Shown here: positions 16,543-22,403 of the stretch, in pieces | Layout of the letters: the number at the start of each line of letters is the position of its first letter | How positions within the stretch are numbered: the first letter of the stretch is position 1 | Origin: JAAYJM01 sp964498585 | GTDB lineage: Bacteria; Bacteroidota; Ignavibacteria; Kapaibacteriales; UBA2268 | Assembly (NCBI GenBank): GCA_964498585.1 | Contig: CAZCHH010000057.1 | Location: 1-22,403 of the forward strand | DNA: 22,403 nucleotides | Direction of reading: 5' to 3' | Made by a program: the position numbers and the translations under genes | Notes under the pieces: model-generated | Databases searched by the model: none | What the model was told of the DNA's origin: nothing | What the model saw: the letters and a program-made list of their open reading frames with translations, nothing else

Positions 16543-16905
16543 ATGTCAAATATAAAATTTTACTTAATAATAACAATTGCTATGGTTATGCTTGCTTCCT
16601 GTGGTAGCAAACAACCAACAAAAGCAGATTTTATGCGCCAACATGCTGATGATACTCAAGCACTTGTTGATTTGAAAAACAAACTTGCTAGCCAATGGGA
16701 AAAAGGGCAAGAAATGATAAAAGAAGGAGAGAAATTAGTATCCGACGGCGAAGAAATTGTCGAAGAAGCAGAAAAGGAAATGAAAAAAGGAAATGAAAAA
16801 ATTGAACAAGGTAAAAAGGCAGTTGAAGAAGGACGAAAACTCGTTGAAGAAAGCTTGAAACAATTCCGTGAAAACTTCCCCGGACTTGAACTAAAACCAG
16901 AATAA
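16543..16905 (+). CDS. Small lipoprotein with glycine-heptad helical repeat
   Basis: A 120-residue predicted lipoprotein. Residues 1-19 form a signal peptide ending in the lipobox LASC (Cys20), so the mature protein is anchored by lipid, probably at the outer membrane facing the periplasm. From residue 55 to 104 there are eight consecutive 7-residue periods in which one position is always small (G55, G62, G69, A76, G83, G90, G97, S104) and the positions three to four residues later are hydrophobic (MI, LV, IV, M, I, AV, LV). The rest is mostly Lys and Glu. This predicts one long helix that packs closely against another, as a coiled-coil or antiparallel hairpin partner. AAAAGGTG precedes the ATG. 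It has its own leader hairpin and terminator. I do not recognise the family. A Braun-lipoprotein-like spacer or an envelope-tethering role is conceivable, not shown. Confidence 0.82.
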   Translation: MSNIKFYLIITIAMVMLASCGSKQPTKADFMRQHADDTQALVDLKNKLASQWEKGQEMIKEGEKLVSDGEEIVEEAEKEMKKGNEKIEQGKKAVEEGRKLVEESLKQFRENFPGLELKPE

Positions 16906-16924
16906 ATAAAATTTCATGCAAGTC

Positions 16925-16972
16925 AATGCCAGAATCTGTCTTAAATTATAAATTAAGGTGGATTCTGGCATT
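16925..16972 (+). terminator. Long hairpin downstream of the lipoprotein gene
   Basis: AATGCCAGAATC (16925-16936) pairs perfectly with GATTCTGGCATT (16961-16972). The stem continues inward through three G-T wobbles and CTTAA/TTAAG to about 20 pairs, with an 8-nt loop. It starts 20 bp after the stop and is followed by TTCTC. The same TGCCAGAATC core occurs in the composite palindrome near 21930, so this terminator may be a co-opted dispersed repeat. It also faces the convergent mltG gene. Confidence 0.72.
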
Positions 16973-17046
16973 TCTCAAATATCATTTCCTTTTATATTAT
17001 ATTTATAGATTTTATTCTAATTTTTTTTTTATAATTCCGATTTATT

Positions 17047-17131
17047 GTCATTTCGAGCTTCAGCAAGAAATCTCACAAATTTTTTGTTTAAACTACATTT
17101 GAGATTCTTCACTTCGCTTGCCAATGATATC
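17047..17131. repeat. Dispersed palindromic repeat, copy D (same element as copy A)
   Basis: Starts GTCATTTCGAGC and ends CCAATGATATC. It shares with copy A (17-99) the left arm, AATCTCACAA, the internal CTACATTTGAGATT, the right arm CACTTCG...TTGCCAATGA and the overall length (about 82-85 nt), with scattered substitutions. A further GGTCAGAATGAT stub follows at 17145-17156. It occupies the convergent gap between the lipoprotein gene and mltG. Nothing else is seen in 16973-17245. Confidence 0.75.
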
Positions 17132-17245
17132 TTTACTTGACATAGGTCAGAATGATATACTTTTTGAAATAATATGCCTAATCATTCTTTACGATGCAAA
17201 TCTATTAACTCTTTTATTTTCGTTATGGGGCCAGGAGTTCTGATT

Positions 17246-18264
17246 TTATTCCCTAATCTTTCTTGCTTTCTTAAATTTTGCTACATTTCGTAAATGTTCT
17301 TTATAATTTTCTGCGAAAAGGTGTTTTCCTGAGCCATCGCCGACTGCGACGAAAAACATATACTTATGCTTTTTGGGATTTAAAGCAGCTTTGATTGATG
17401 AAATTGAAGGCGAATTTATAGGACCGGGGGGCAGACCATAATTTAGATATGTGTTATAAGCACTTTCATTTTTTAAATCAGAATGAAGCAAACGCCCTTT
17501 TTTATTGTTTATATAAGCAACAGTGGGGTCTGCTTCGAGCTTCCAACCGCGTTTCAGTCGATTTAGATAAACTCCGCTTACGATATATTTTTCTTCTTCT
17601 ACTGGGCTTTCAGCTTCTATTATTGAAGCAAGAGTTAAAATCTCCTGACGTGTTTTCCCCTGAGCATCAGCAGTTTTCTTAAATTCCTTATTCCAAACAT
17701 TATCCTGCTGCTTAACTAAAATATCAATTACTTTTTTATTTGTAATTTTGCAGGGAAAATCGTAAGTAACGGGGTGCAAATACCCTTCCAAACTAATTGA
17801 ATTAATATTATAGCTTTTAAGCAGTTTTTTATCGAATGCTAATGAAATAAATTCAGCAGAATCCAAATCCAGCATCTTTTTGTTGATTGAAGCGAAACGA
17901 TATAGATTTATTCCNNNNNNNNNNGATAAGTAACTTTAACTAAACAGCGGTTCTTTCCACTAAAAATAGAAATTATTACCTCGAAATTTGTTTGATTATA
18001 AGAAAATTTGTAAGTTCCGGAATGGATTTGCTTACCAGAAAATTTTGAGAAAAGCGAGCAAAAGTTTCTAAAAAACCAGTATGGCTTTAGCATTCCCTCT
18101 TCGTTAAAATCTTTGATACATTCTGAAATTGTTGTTCTTTGTGGTATTTCAATAATAATATCCTTATCTATACCAACATTTCTATATAATAAATTTATTA
18201 TAAACCAAATACTTACTGCAATTAAAATTATAGAACTAACTAAAATTATTAAGAATTTTTTCAT
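17246..18264 (-). CDS. mltG: Endolytic peptidoglycan transglycosylase MltG (assembly gap inside)
   Basis: An inner-membrane lytic transglycosylase of the YceG/MltG family that cuts nascent glycan strands. The N-terminal part (from 18264) has one membrane helix (about 4-25) and the LysM-like region; the C-terminal part carries the catalytic glutamate in LASIIEAE, GVYLNRLKRGWKLEADPTVAY, YNTYLNYGLPPGPINSPS and the final FFVAVGDGSGKHLF. A run of 10 N at 17915-17924 splits it. The frames on the two sides differ if the run is taken as 10 bases, but reading inward gives VKVTY then GINLYRFASINKK, which would join as the family's P-E-G if about 5 bases were missing. The whole protein would then be about 337 residues, the normal size. 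The usual EGYLFPDTY is EGYLHPVTY here. The ATG overlaps the upstream permease stop by one base (TAATG). The gene is intact in my view, not a pseudogene. Confidence 0.92.
17915..17924. other. Assembly gap (10 N) inside mltG
   Basis: Ten consecutive N. The length is most likely a placeholder. Joining the two coding halves in frame requires a missing length of 2 modulo 3, for example 5 bases encoding the rest of Pro and a Glu. Confidence 0.97.
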
Positions 18265-19496
18265 TATTCGCTTCTGATTTCCTGGATAATACTAACCTTG
18301 CCAGCCCGCCTTGCCGGATAAAGAGTTACAACAACTGATAAAATTAAAGAAAAGAAAAATACTAAAAGCACATCGCCAGTGTGAATTGAAAGTGGCAGAG
18401 AATCAATTAAATACCTGTCCGTATCCAAAGAAAACCACTTAAAATATAGCTGCCCAAGACATAAGCCCACACCAATCAATGTTCCAATTGTTGAGCCAAT
18501 AATCCCAATAATCACACCTTCTTTCAAAAAGATTTCGCGGATAAGTTTGTCTTTTGCTCCAAGAGCCTTAAGAAGAGAAATATCCGGCTTCTTTTCAATC
18601 ACAGTCATAACAAGAGAGGCAAGCACGTTAAATGCTGCAATAATAATTATTATACTTAATATAGAAAAAGTGGACATACGTTCAAACTGCATCACACTAA
18701 ACAAATCTTTATGCAAATCCCACCAGGTCAATACTTCTAAATCTTTAGACAAATTTTCTTTTATTTTGTCTTTGTAATCAAATGCTAAATTTACATCGTT
18801 TAATCTAATATCAATGGACGATGCAGAATTTTCAGGGATATTAAACAAGTTGTGAAAAATCTCATCTGAACCATAAATATAAAATTCGTCATATTGCTTG
18901 TCGTTCGTTTGAAAAATTCCGGAAACAGCGACTTTTTCCCACTTTAACTGTTTAAATGCCTTAACTGATTTTTCGATTTTTTCGGGAGACGTTAAAAGAA
19001 TCGTATCGCCGGGCGAAAGTTTCAATTTATTTGCAAGTATTCCGCCAACAACAACGTTATTAACATCAAATTCTTTGTTAATATTAAACCTTCCAAACAC
19101 AATGCTTTGCTCAATCCCGGAAACATCTTGAATCTTTCCATTAACTGCAGAATTAAACTGGGCTATTTGGAAATCATTTCCACTTTGAATTATAATGCGT
19201 GCCTGATTTATTGGAAGAATATACTGAATATTTGGGTCTTGCTTTATTTTGCTAATGAGTTGTTCTGCATCTTTAACGACAGCACCTTCATTTGCAACTA
19301 TGCGTAAATGCGGGTCAAAACTAACGAGCTGGTCAATAGCAAATTCACGAAAACCATTAAATATTGACATAACACAAATAAGCGTTATATTTCCAATTAT
19401 TATTGCCAATAGGGAAATAAATGTAATTATCGTTATAAAATGGAATGAACGAAACGTGAATATATATCTTAATGCTATTTTTGTCGATAATTTCAT
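18264..19496 (-). CDS. LolC/LolE-family ABC transporter permease (FtsX-type)
   Basis: A 410-residue inner-membrane permease of the lipoprotein-releasing LolCDE group, which extracts lipoproteins for transfer to LolA. Topology is the four-helix MacB/FtsX pattern: helix 1 at about 20-46 (FITIITFISLLAIIIGN), a large periplasmic domain (about 50-270), and helices at about 275-300, 325-350 and 372-395. Conserved features are the N-terminal LSTKIALRYIF, KKPDISLLKALGAKDKLI in the coupling loop (about 304) and TLYPARRAGK near the C-terminus. Only one permease and no LolD ATPase are nearby, so the ATPase must be elsewhere. It is translationally coupled to mltG downstream (TAATG overlap). Gene partners in other FCB genomes are similar as far as I recall. 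Substrate assignment as lipoproteins rests on family only. Confidence 0.9.
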   Translation of the reverse strand: MKLSTKIALRYIFTFRSFHFITIITFISLLAIIIGNITLICVMSIFNGFREFAIDQLVSFDPHLRIVANEGAVVKDAEQLISKIKQDPNIQYILPINQARIIIQSGNDFQIAQFNSAVNGKIQDVSGIEQSIVFGRFNINKEFDVNNVVVGGILANKLKLSPGDTILLTSPEKIEKSVKAFKQLKWEKVAVSGIFQTNDKQYDEFYIYGSDEIFHNLFNIPENSASSIDIRLNDVNLAFDYKDKIKENLSKDLEVLTWWDLHKDLFSVMQFERMSTFSILSIIIIIAAFNVLASLVMTVIEKKPDISLLKALGAKDKLIREIFLKEGVIIGIIGSTIGTLIGVGLCLGQLYFKWFSLDTDRYLIDSLPLSIHTGDVLLVFFFSLILSVVVTLYPARRAGKVSIIQEIRSE

Positions 19497-19573
19497 TTTT
19501 AGCTTTCGGCTTTCAGCTTATTTGTTTTAAATTTATGTTTATAGTTTTTAGTTTATATAGTTTTTAATCACTT

Positions 19574-19650
19574 ATCATTAATTTAATCCCTACGGGATAA
19601 GCACAGTCAAGGATTATCCCTGTTACAAATATCAAATCCCTATCGGGATA
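19574..19650. repeat. 77-bp direct repeat, copy 1
   Basis: Identical to 22099-22175 at 76 of 77 positions, in the same orientation. It contains ATCCC-TAC-GGGAT (19586-19598), ATCCC-TATC-GGGAT (19636-19649) and a 7-bp pairing GGGATAA/TTATCCC (19594-19600 with 19614-19620). The single difference from copy 2 (C to T in TTATCCC) still allows a G-U pair. Homology continues leftward as CACTTAT with a 7-nt indel. It lies between the permease gene and the propeller protein gene, in the 302-bp gap 19497-19798. Confidence 0.9.
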
Positions 19651-19693
19651 CTTCATTCTAAAAAAATGTAAAGTACAACTTTCAAAGAAATCA

Positions 19694-19720
19694 TCCTTCC
19701 CAAGTGCAACTTGGGAAGGA
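19694..19720 (-). terminator. 12-bp hairpin downstream of the propeller gene
   Basis: TCCTTCCCAAGT (19694-19705) pairs perfectly with ACTTGGGAAGGA (19709-19720) around a 3-nt loop. On the minus strand it lies about 80 bp past the stop of the propeller gene and is followed by a moderately T-rich stretch (TGATTTCTTTG), so it is a plausible terminator for that gene. Confidence 0.5.
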
Positions 19721-19732
19721 GTTCAAACCACT

Positions 19733-19777
19733 AATAACCCAATAACTTAATAACCCAATAACCTAACCCAATAACAA
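19733..19777. repeat. AATAACCY octamer tract (4 units) with AT tail
   Basis: Four exact-phase 8-mers, AATAACCC, AATAACTT, AATAACCC and AATAACCT, then a broken unit and AATAACAATTAACAATTAATAATT running into the gene's stop codon. The same octamer, in 15 copies, and the same AT tail lie at 22194-22345. Because the stop codon of the propeller gene (19799-19801) is the last base triplet of this tract, repeat and gene end are contiguous. Confidence 0.8.
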
Positions 19778-19798
19778 TTAACAATTAATAATTAATAA

Positions 19799-21805
19799 TT
19801 ATCTCATTATCACCATTTTCTGGCTCGCTGAAAAATCTTTTGAAGTAAGCGTTACGACATACAAACCGATTGGTAAATCTGATATATCGAAACTTATTTG
19901 ATTTTCTATATTTTCAAAAAACAGTTCTTTCACTTGCAATCCATAAGAGTTTGTTAAAGTAACTTTGACATTAGACGTATTATTAAGTTCACATTTTAAA
20001 TTAGCGATGTTATCAACTGGATTTGGAAAGATAGAGAAAGAGTTTTCTGATAATGGAAGAGGTATAGGGACGGAAGCAACCTGCAATTCGCGTTTAAAAA
20101 CACCATTACCTAAAGTAGCAGCATAAAGCGTTTTGTCTATAATTAGTAAACGCACAATAGAAGAGTTAGTTAATCCTTCATTGCTTTGTTCCCAATTAAC
20201 TCCATTATCGGTTGAAACGTAAAATCCACCATCAAATATACTTACAAATATATTTTCATTATTGAAAGCTAAAGAACTCACAATACTGTTTGTTGGTATT
20301 TCTTCGACCAATGTCCAGTTATTTCCATTATCAGTCGAAGTATATAGCCCATTTTTAATTGTGCCTACAAAATATGTATTTCTGTTCTTTTTAATAGTAA
20401 AAATATCAATACCAGTTAAGCCGATTTGACTCCAATTACTTCCATTGTTTGTGGATAAAAATACTCCATCATTTGTTGCAGCAAAAATAGAATCATTAAC
20501 AAATAGAAAATCGTAACCCGATGGCTCATAGCCAAATCCATTATTAATAGGAATCCAAATATTTCCATTATCAGTTGATTTATAAGCACCATTTTCCCAA
20601 GTACCTGCATAAATAACATCGTTATTCATTACAATGGAATAAACATAAATTCCTTCCAACCCAGTGAGCGTCCAATTATATTCACCATTGTTTGAAGAAT
20701 GTAGTATTCCATTATGAAATCCAACAAAAATATCATTTTCATTCATTGCTACTGAAAATATTGAAGGTCCTAACAATCCAATATATTGCCAGGAACTTCC
20801 CTTGTCGTTGGAAATAAACAATCCATCTCTATAATTGCCAGCAATTATAGTATTTCCAAAAGAAGAAAGAGCCATTACATAAGTCCCAACAAAACTTTTA
20901 TTTTCCCAAGTATCTCCATTGTTAGTAGATAAGTAAACTCCACCGGGATAATTTCCGATAATAATTTTATCTTGATTTACGGAAATAGACCGAACCCGAT
21001 TACCCTCAAAACCTATATTTTTCCATGTAAAACCATTGTTGGTAGAAGAATAAACACCATTATTTGTTCCTGCAAAAATAATATCATCTTTTATTGCAAA
21101 TGTATAAATATTATCTACTAAAAAATCTTTATGCTCCCAATTCTCTCCATTATTATAAGATATATATATTCCATTTTCTGAAGTAACAGCAAACATAATA
21201 CTATCAATTGACATAATCTTTGAAGTAGATTCGCTTATTTCAGTTGCTTGCCAGCTTTCGCCATTATCTGTTGAAGTAAATAGTCCGAAGTATGTTCCAG
21301 CAAATATTTTATTATCACTCATAGTAAGAGAAAAAACATAATCTAAGTTAACTTCTATACAAGACCAACTTTCGCCATTGTTTGAAGATAAATAAATATT
21401 ATCACCTATCTCAACACAAATATTATTTCCATTTATTTGAATAGAAGAAATATAATTTTTAAGTTCAGTTTCCTGCCAGTTTTCGCCGTTATCTGATGAG
21501 ATAAAAAGTCCTTCATCAGTTCCTGCAAATACGATATGATTGAAAATTGCAATTGAATTAATTTTATACTCTAATAAACCAATATGTTTCCAACTGTTTC
21601 CTAAATCGGTTGATAAAAATATTCCATTGTGGTCCCACTCTGTATTTTCAATTCCAGCATAAATATTGTCTCCGTCAACCGCCATAGTTTTAACAGAACC
21701 ACCTAAAGGTCCGTTTGTTTGCTCCCATTCTCCTTCAAACTGGGCAACAGCAGAAAAAGATACGCAAATAAAAAATGCTATAACAAACAAAAAAATCTTA
21801 CTCAT
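19799..21805 (-). CDS. T9SS-exported protein with 14 Asp-box/propeller repeats
   Basis: A 668-residue secreted protein. The signal peptide is about residues 1-21 (FLFVIAFFICVSFSAVAQ). Residues 26-585 consist of 14 repeats of about 38-44 residues, each of the form W-x4-6-hydrophobic strand-(I/V)(F/Y)AG-NG-(L/V)(Y/F)-xS(T/S)(D/N)NG-xx, with 13 Asp boxes such as FLSTDLGNSW and YTSTDNGNNW. The last unit ends FKREL, which closes with the first strand (GEWEQTNG) in the velcro fashion of propellers. Fourteen units would give two seven-bladed propellers. A type A sorting domain follows (about 587-668; FSIFPNPVDN, KVTLTNSYGLQVKELF, LPIGLYVVTL). An AAAGGA site 8 nt upstream supports the ATG at 21805. 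Ligand is unknown; these Asp-box arrays (sortilin/photosystem-assembly-factor-like) usually bind proteins or glycans. It is flanked by the 77-bp direct repeats. Confidence 0.87.
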   Translation of the reverse strand: MSKIFLFVIAFFICVSFSAVAQFEGEWEQTNGPLGGSVKTMAVDGDNIYAGIENTEWDHNGIFLSTDLGNSWKHIGLLEYKINSIAIFNHIVFAGTDEGLFISSDNGENWQETELKNYISSIQINGNNICVEIGDNIYLSSNNGESWSCIEVNLDYVFSLTMSDNKIFAGTYFGLFTSTDNGESWQATEISESTSKIMSIDSIMFAVTSENGIYISYNNGENWEHKDFLVDNIYTFAIKDDIIFAGTNNGVYSSTNNGFTWKNIGFEGNRVRSISVNQDKIIIGNYPGGVYLSTNNGDTWENKSFVGTYVMALSSFGNTIIAGNYRDGLFISNDKGSSWQYIGLLGPSIFSVAMNENDIFVGFHNGILHSSNNGEYNWTLTGLEGIYVYSIVMNNDVIYAGTWENGAYKSTDNGNIWIPINNGFGYEPSGYDFLFVNDSIFAATNDGVFLSTNNGSNWSQIGLTGIDIFTIKKNRNTYFVGTIKNGLYTSTDNGNNWTLVEEIPTNSIVSSLAFNNENIFVSIFDGGFYVSTDNGVNWEQSNEGLTNSSIVRLLIIDKTLYAATLGNGVFKRELQVASVPIPLPLSENSFSIFPNPVDNIANLKCELNNTSNVKVTLTNSYGLQVKELFFENIENQISFDISDLPIGLYVVTLTSKDFSASQKMVIMR

Positions 21806-21914
21806 AATGTTATTCCTTTTTTTAAATAATGATAGAATTTTAAAGTTTTATAAAATTTCGTTTAATTTCAAACATTACAATTAGTTTTGCTTTTATCAAT
21901 GTATTATATTTACT

Positions 21915-22060
21915 TGTAATGCTGGCGTATGCCAGAATCCATCTTGCTTCTTAGTCATTAGTCATAAGTTGTTAGTAAAAATACTATTGACTAATAACTA
22001 ATGACTAATGACCAAAAAATACTATTTTTAAGATGGATTCTGACATCCGTCAGAATGACA
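21915..22060. repeat. Composite nested palindrome upstream of the propeller gene
   Basis: Outer arms of 31 nt (21915-21945 and 22030-22060) match at 26 positions as inverted repeats, both carrying CAGAATCCATCTT or its complement and ending TGTCATT-like. Inside sits a second inverted repeat, TAGTCATTAGTCAT against ATGACTAATGACC (about 21952-21977 and 21984-22012). The outer core (TGCCAGAATC) also appears in the hairpin at 16925. It lies 110 bp upstream of the start of the propeller gene and downstream of the next gene's 3' module. Confidence 0.7.
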
Positions 22061-22098
22061 ATTTTTAGTACTCCCCCCAAAATACCCACTTATAATTA

Positions 22099-22175
22099 AT
22101 CATTAATTTAATCCCTACGGGATAAGCACAGTCAAGGATTATTCCTGTTACAAATATCAAATCCCTATCGGGATA
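22099..22175. repeat. 77-bp direct repeat, copy 2
   Basis: Copy 2 of the repeat at 19574-19650, 2525 bp away, same orientation, 76/77 identical (TTATTCC instead of TTATCCC). It is likewise next to the AATAACCY octamers, with an 18-nt spacer here against about 82 nt at copy 1. The gap 21806-22321 holds only this, the composite palindrome and the octamers. Confidence 0.9.
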
Positions 22176-22193
22176 TTTTTTTCTTTAACCAAC

Positions 22194-22321
22194 AATAACC
22201 TAATAACCTAATAACTTAATAACCTAATAACTTAATAACCTAATAACTTAATAACCCAATAACCCAATAACCTAATAACCCAATAACCCAATAACCTAAT
22301 AACCTAATAATCCAATAACAA
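22194..22321. repeat. Tandem octamer repeat AATAACCY, 15 units
   Basis: Fifteen units of 8 bp in perfect phase from 22194 to 22313 (variants AATAACCT, AATAACTT, AATAACCC, AATAATCC), then AATAACAATTAATAATTAACAATTAATAATT. Units vary only at positions 6-8, mostly as C/T changes. The period and purity suggest slippage-prone sequence. Confidence 0.93.
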
Positions 22322-22403
22322 TTAATAATTAACAATTAATAATTCTTCTTCATACTTCTTTCCATTTACTGCTTTCTTGAAAGTAGTGTTTGCAACTCCG
22401 CCG
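22322..22403 (-). CDS. 3' end of a minus-strand gene cut by the window edge
   Basis: Reading the minus strand from 22402 gives an open frame GGVANTTFKKAVNGKKYEEE then LLIVNY and a TAA at 22324-22322. Composition is like the neighbouring genes, and codons before the AT tract look coding. Only 26 codons are visible, so no family can be named. The final residues are encoded by the AT tract of the repeat module. A second frame is also open for 17 codons, so the frame choice is tentative. Confidence 0.4.
   Translation of the reverse strand, partial: GGVANTTFKKAVNGKKYEEELLIVNY

Noticed and set aside
16688..16921. Minus-strand hydrophobic frame opposite the lipoprotein
   Set aside because: The Phe/Leu-rich product is just the complement of the Glu/Lys-rich heptads; there is no independent support.
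17246..18264. mltG as a frameshifted pseudogene
   Set aside because: The apparent frame change coincides with a run of N and all family motifs on both sides are intact.
19574..19650. 77-bp repeats as integron attC sites
   Set aside because: No convincing paired GTTRRRY and RYYYAAC cores and no integrase gene in view, although the cassette-like layout is noted as a finding.
22194..22321. Short-unit array that might be taken for CRISPR
   Set aside because: The unit is 8 bp with no spacers and no cas genes nearby; it is a simple tandem repeat.
1..22403. tRNA, rRNA, riboswitch or transposase genes
   Set aside because: I looked through every gap over 90 bp and saw no cloverleaf, rRNA stretch, known riboswitch core or transposase reading frame; only hairpins and repeats.

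Overview
This AT-rich window looks like a chromosomal segment from a member of the Fibrobacteres-Chlorobi-Bacteroidetes (FCB) group, probably an Ignavibacteria/Kapabacteria-like lineage. The grounds are two proteins with Por-secretion (T9SS) type A C-terminal sorting domains, a PorV/PorQ-family outer-membrane protein, a TonB-dependent receptor with a CarboxypepD_reg-like N-terminus, and a giant secreted protein ending in a 'VVPNPY' sorting-like domain. The taxon is an inference; there is no rRNA or tRNA gene here. Shine-Dalgarno-like sites (GGAGG, CGGAG, AAGAGG, AAAGGA) precede several exported-protein genes.

Layout. 1-424: no gene, but three tail-to-head palindromic dispersed repeats. 425-2399 (minus): a YggS/PLPBP-type PLP-homeostasis protein and an M29/aminopeptidase T-like protein. 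2400-2828: very AT-rich divergent promoter region with dyads. 2829-16905 (plus): an ECF sigma factor overlapping a membrane anti-sigma-like protein with a C-terminal beta-barrel-like domain; a secreted Asp-box (BNR) protein with a T9SS signal, closed by a perfect 15-bp hairpin; a 379-bp regulatory-looking gap; then a tight operon of TonB-dependent receptor, 1542-aa surface protein and PorV-like protein, closed by a 17-bp GAAA-loop terminator; and a small lipoprotein with an unusually regular glycine heptad repeat. 17246-19496 (minus): mltG (interrupted by a 10-N assembly gap) translationally coupled to a LolC/E-type permease gene. 19574-22403 (minus): a T9SS-exported protein made of 14 propeller units, followed downstream by a repeat module (AT tract, AATAACCY octamers, 77-bp repeat) that recurs after the next, truncated, minus-strand gene.

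How it fits together. The middle block is a cell-surface programme. The TonB receptor / giant secreted protein / PorV-like operon has the composition expected of an outer-membrane uptake or surface-assembly machine analogous to SusC/SusD, but with a T9SS-type partner in place of a SusD lipoprotein. The sigma/anti-sigma pair just upstream is the obvious local candidate regulator, though nothing in the sequence proves the link. The minus-strand genes at the left and at 17246-19496 are housekeeping (PLP homeostasis, peptidoglycan chain release, lipoprotein release). The most unusual items are the sigma/anti-sigma-barrel pair, the three-gene TonB/giant/PorV operon, the glycine-heptad lipoprotein and the repeated 3'-flank module around the double-propeller gene.
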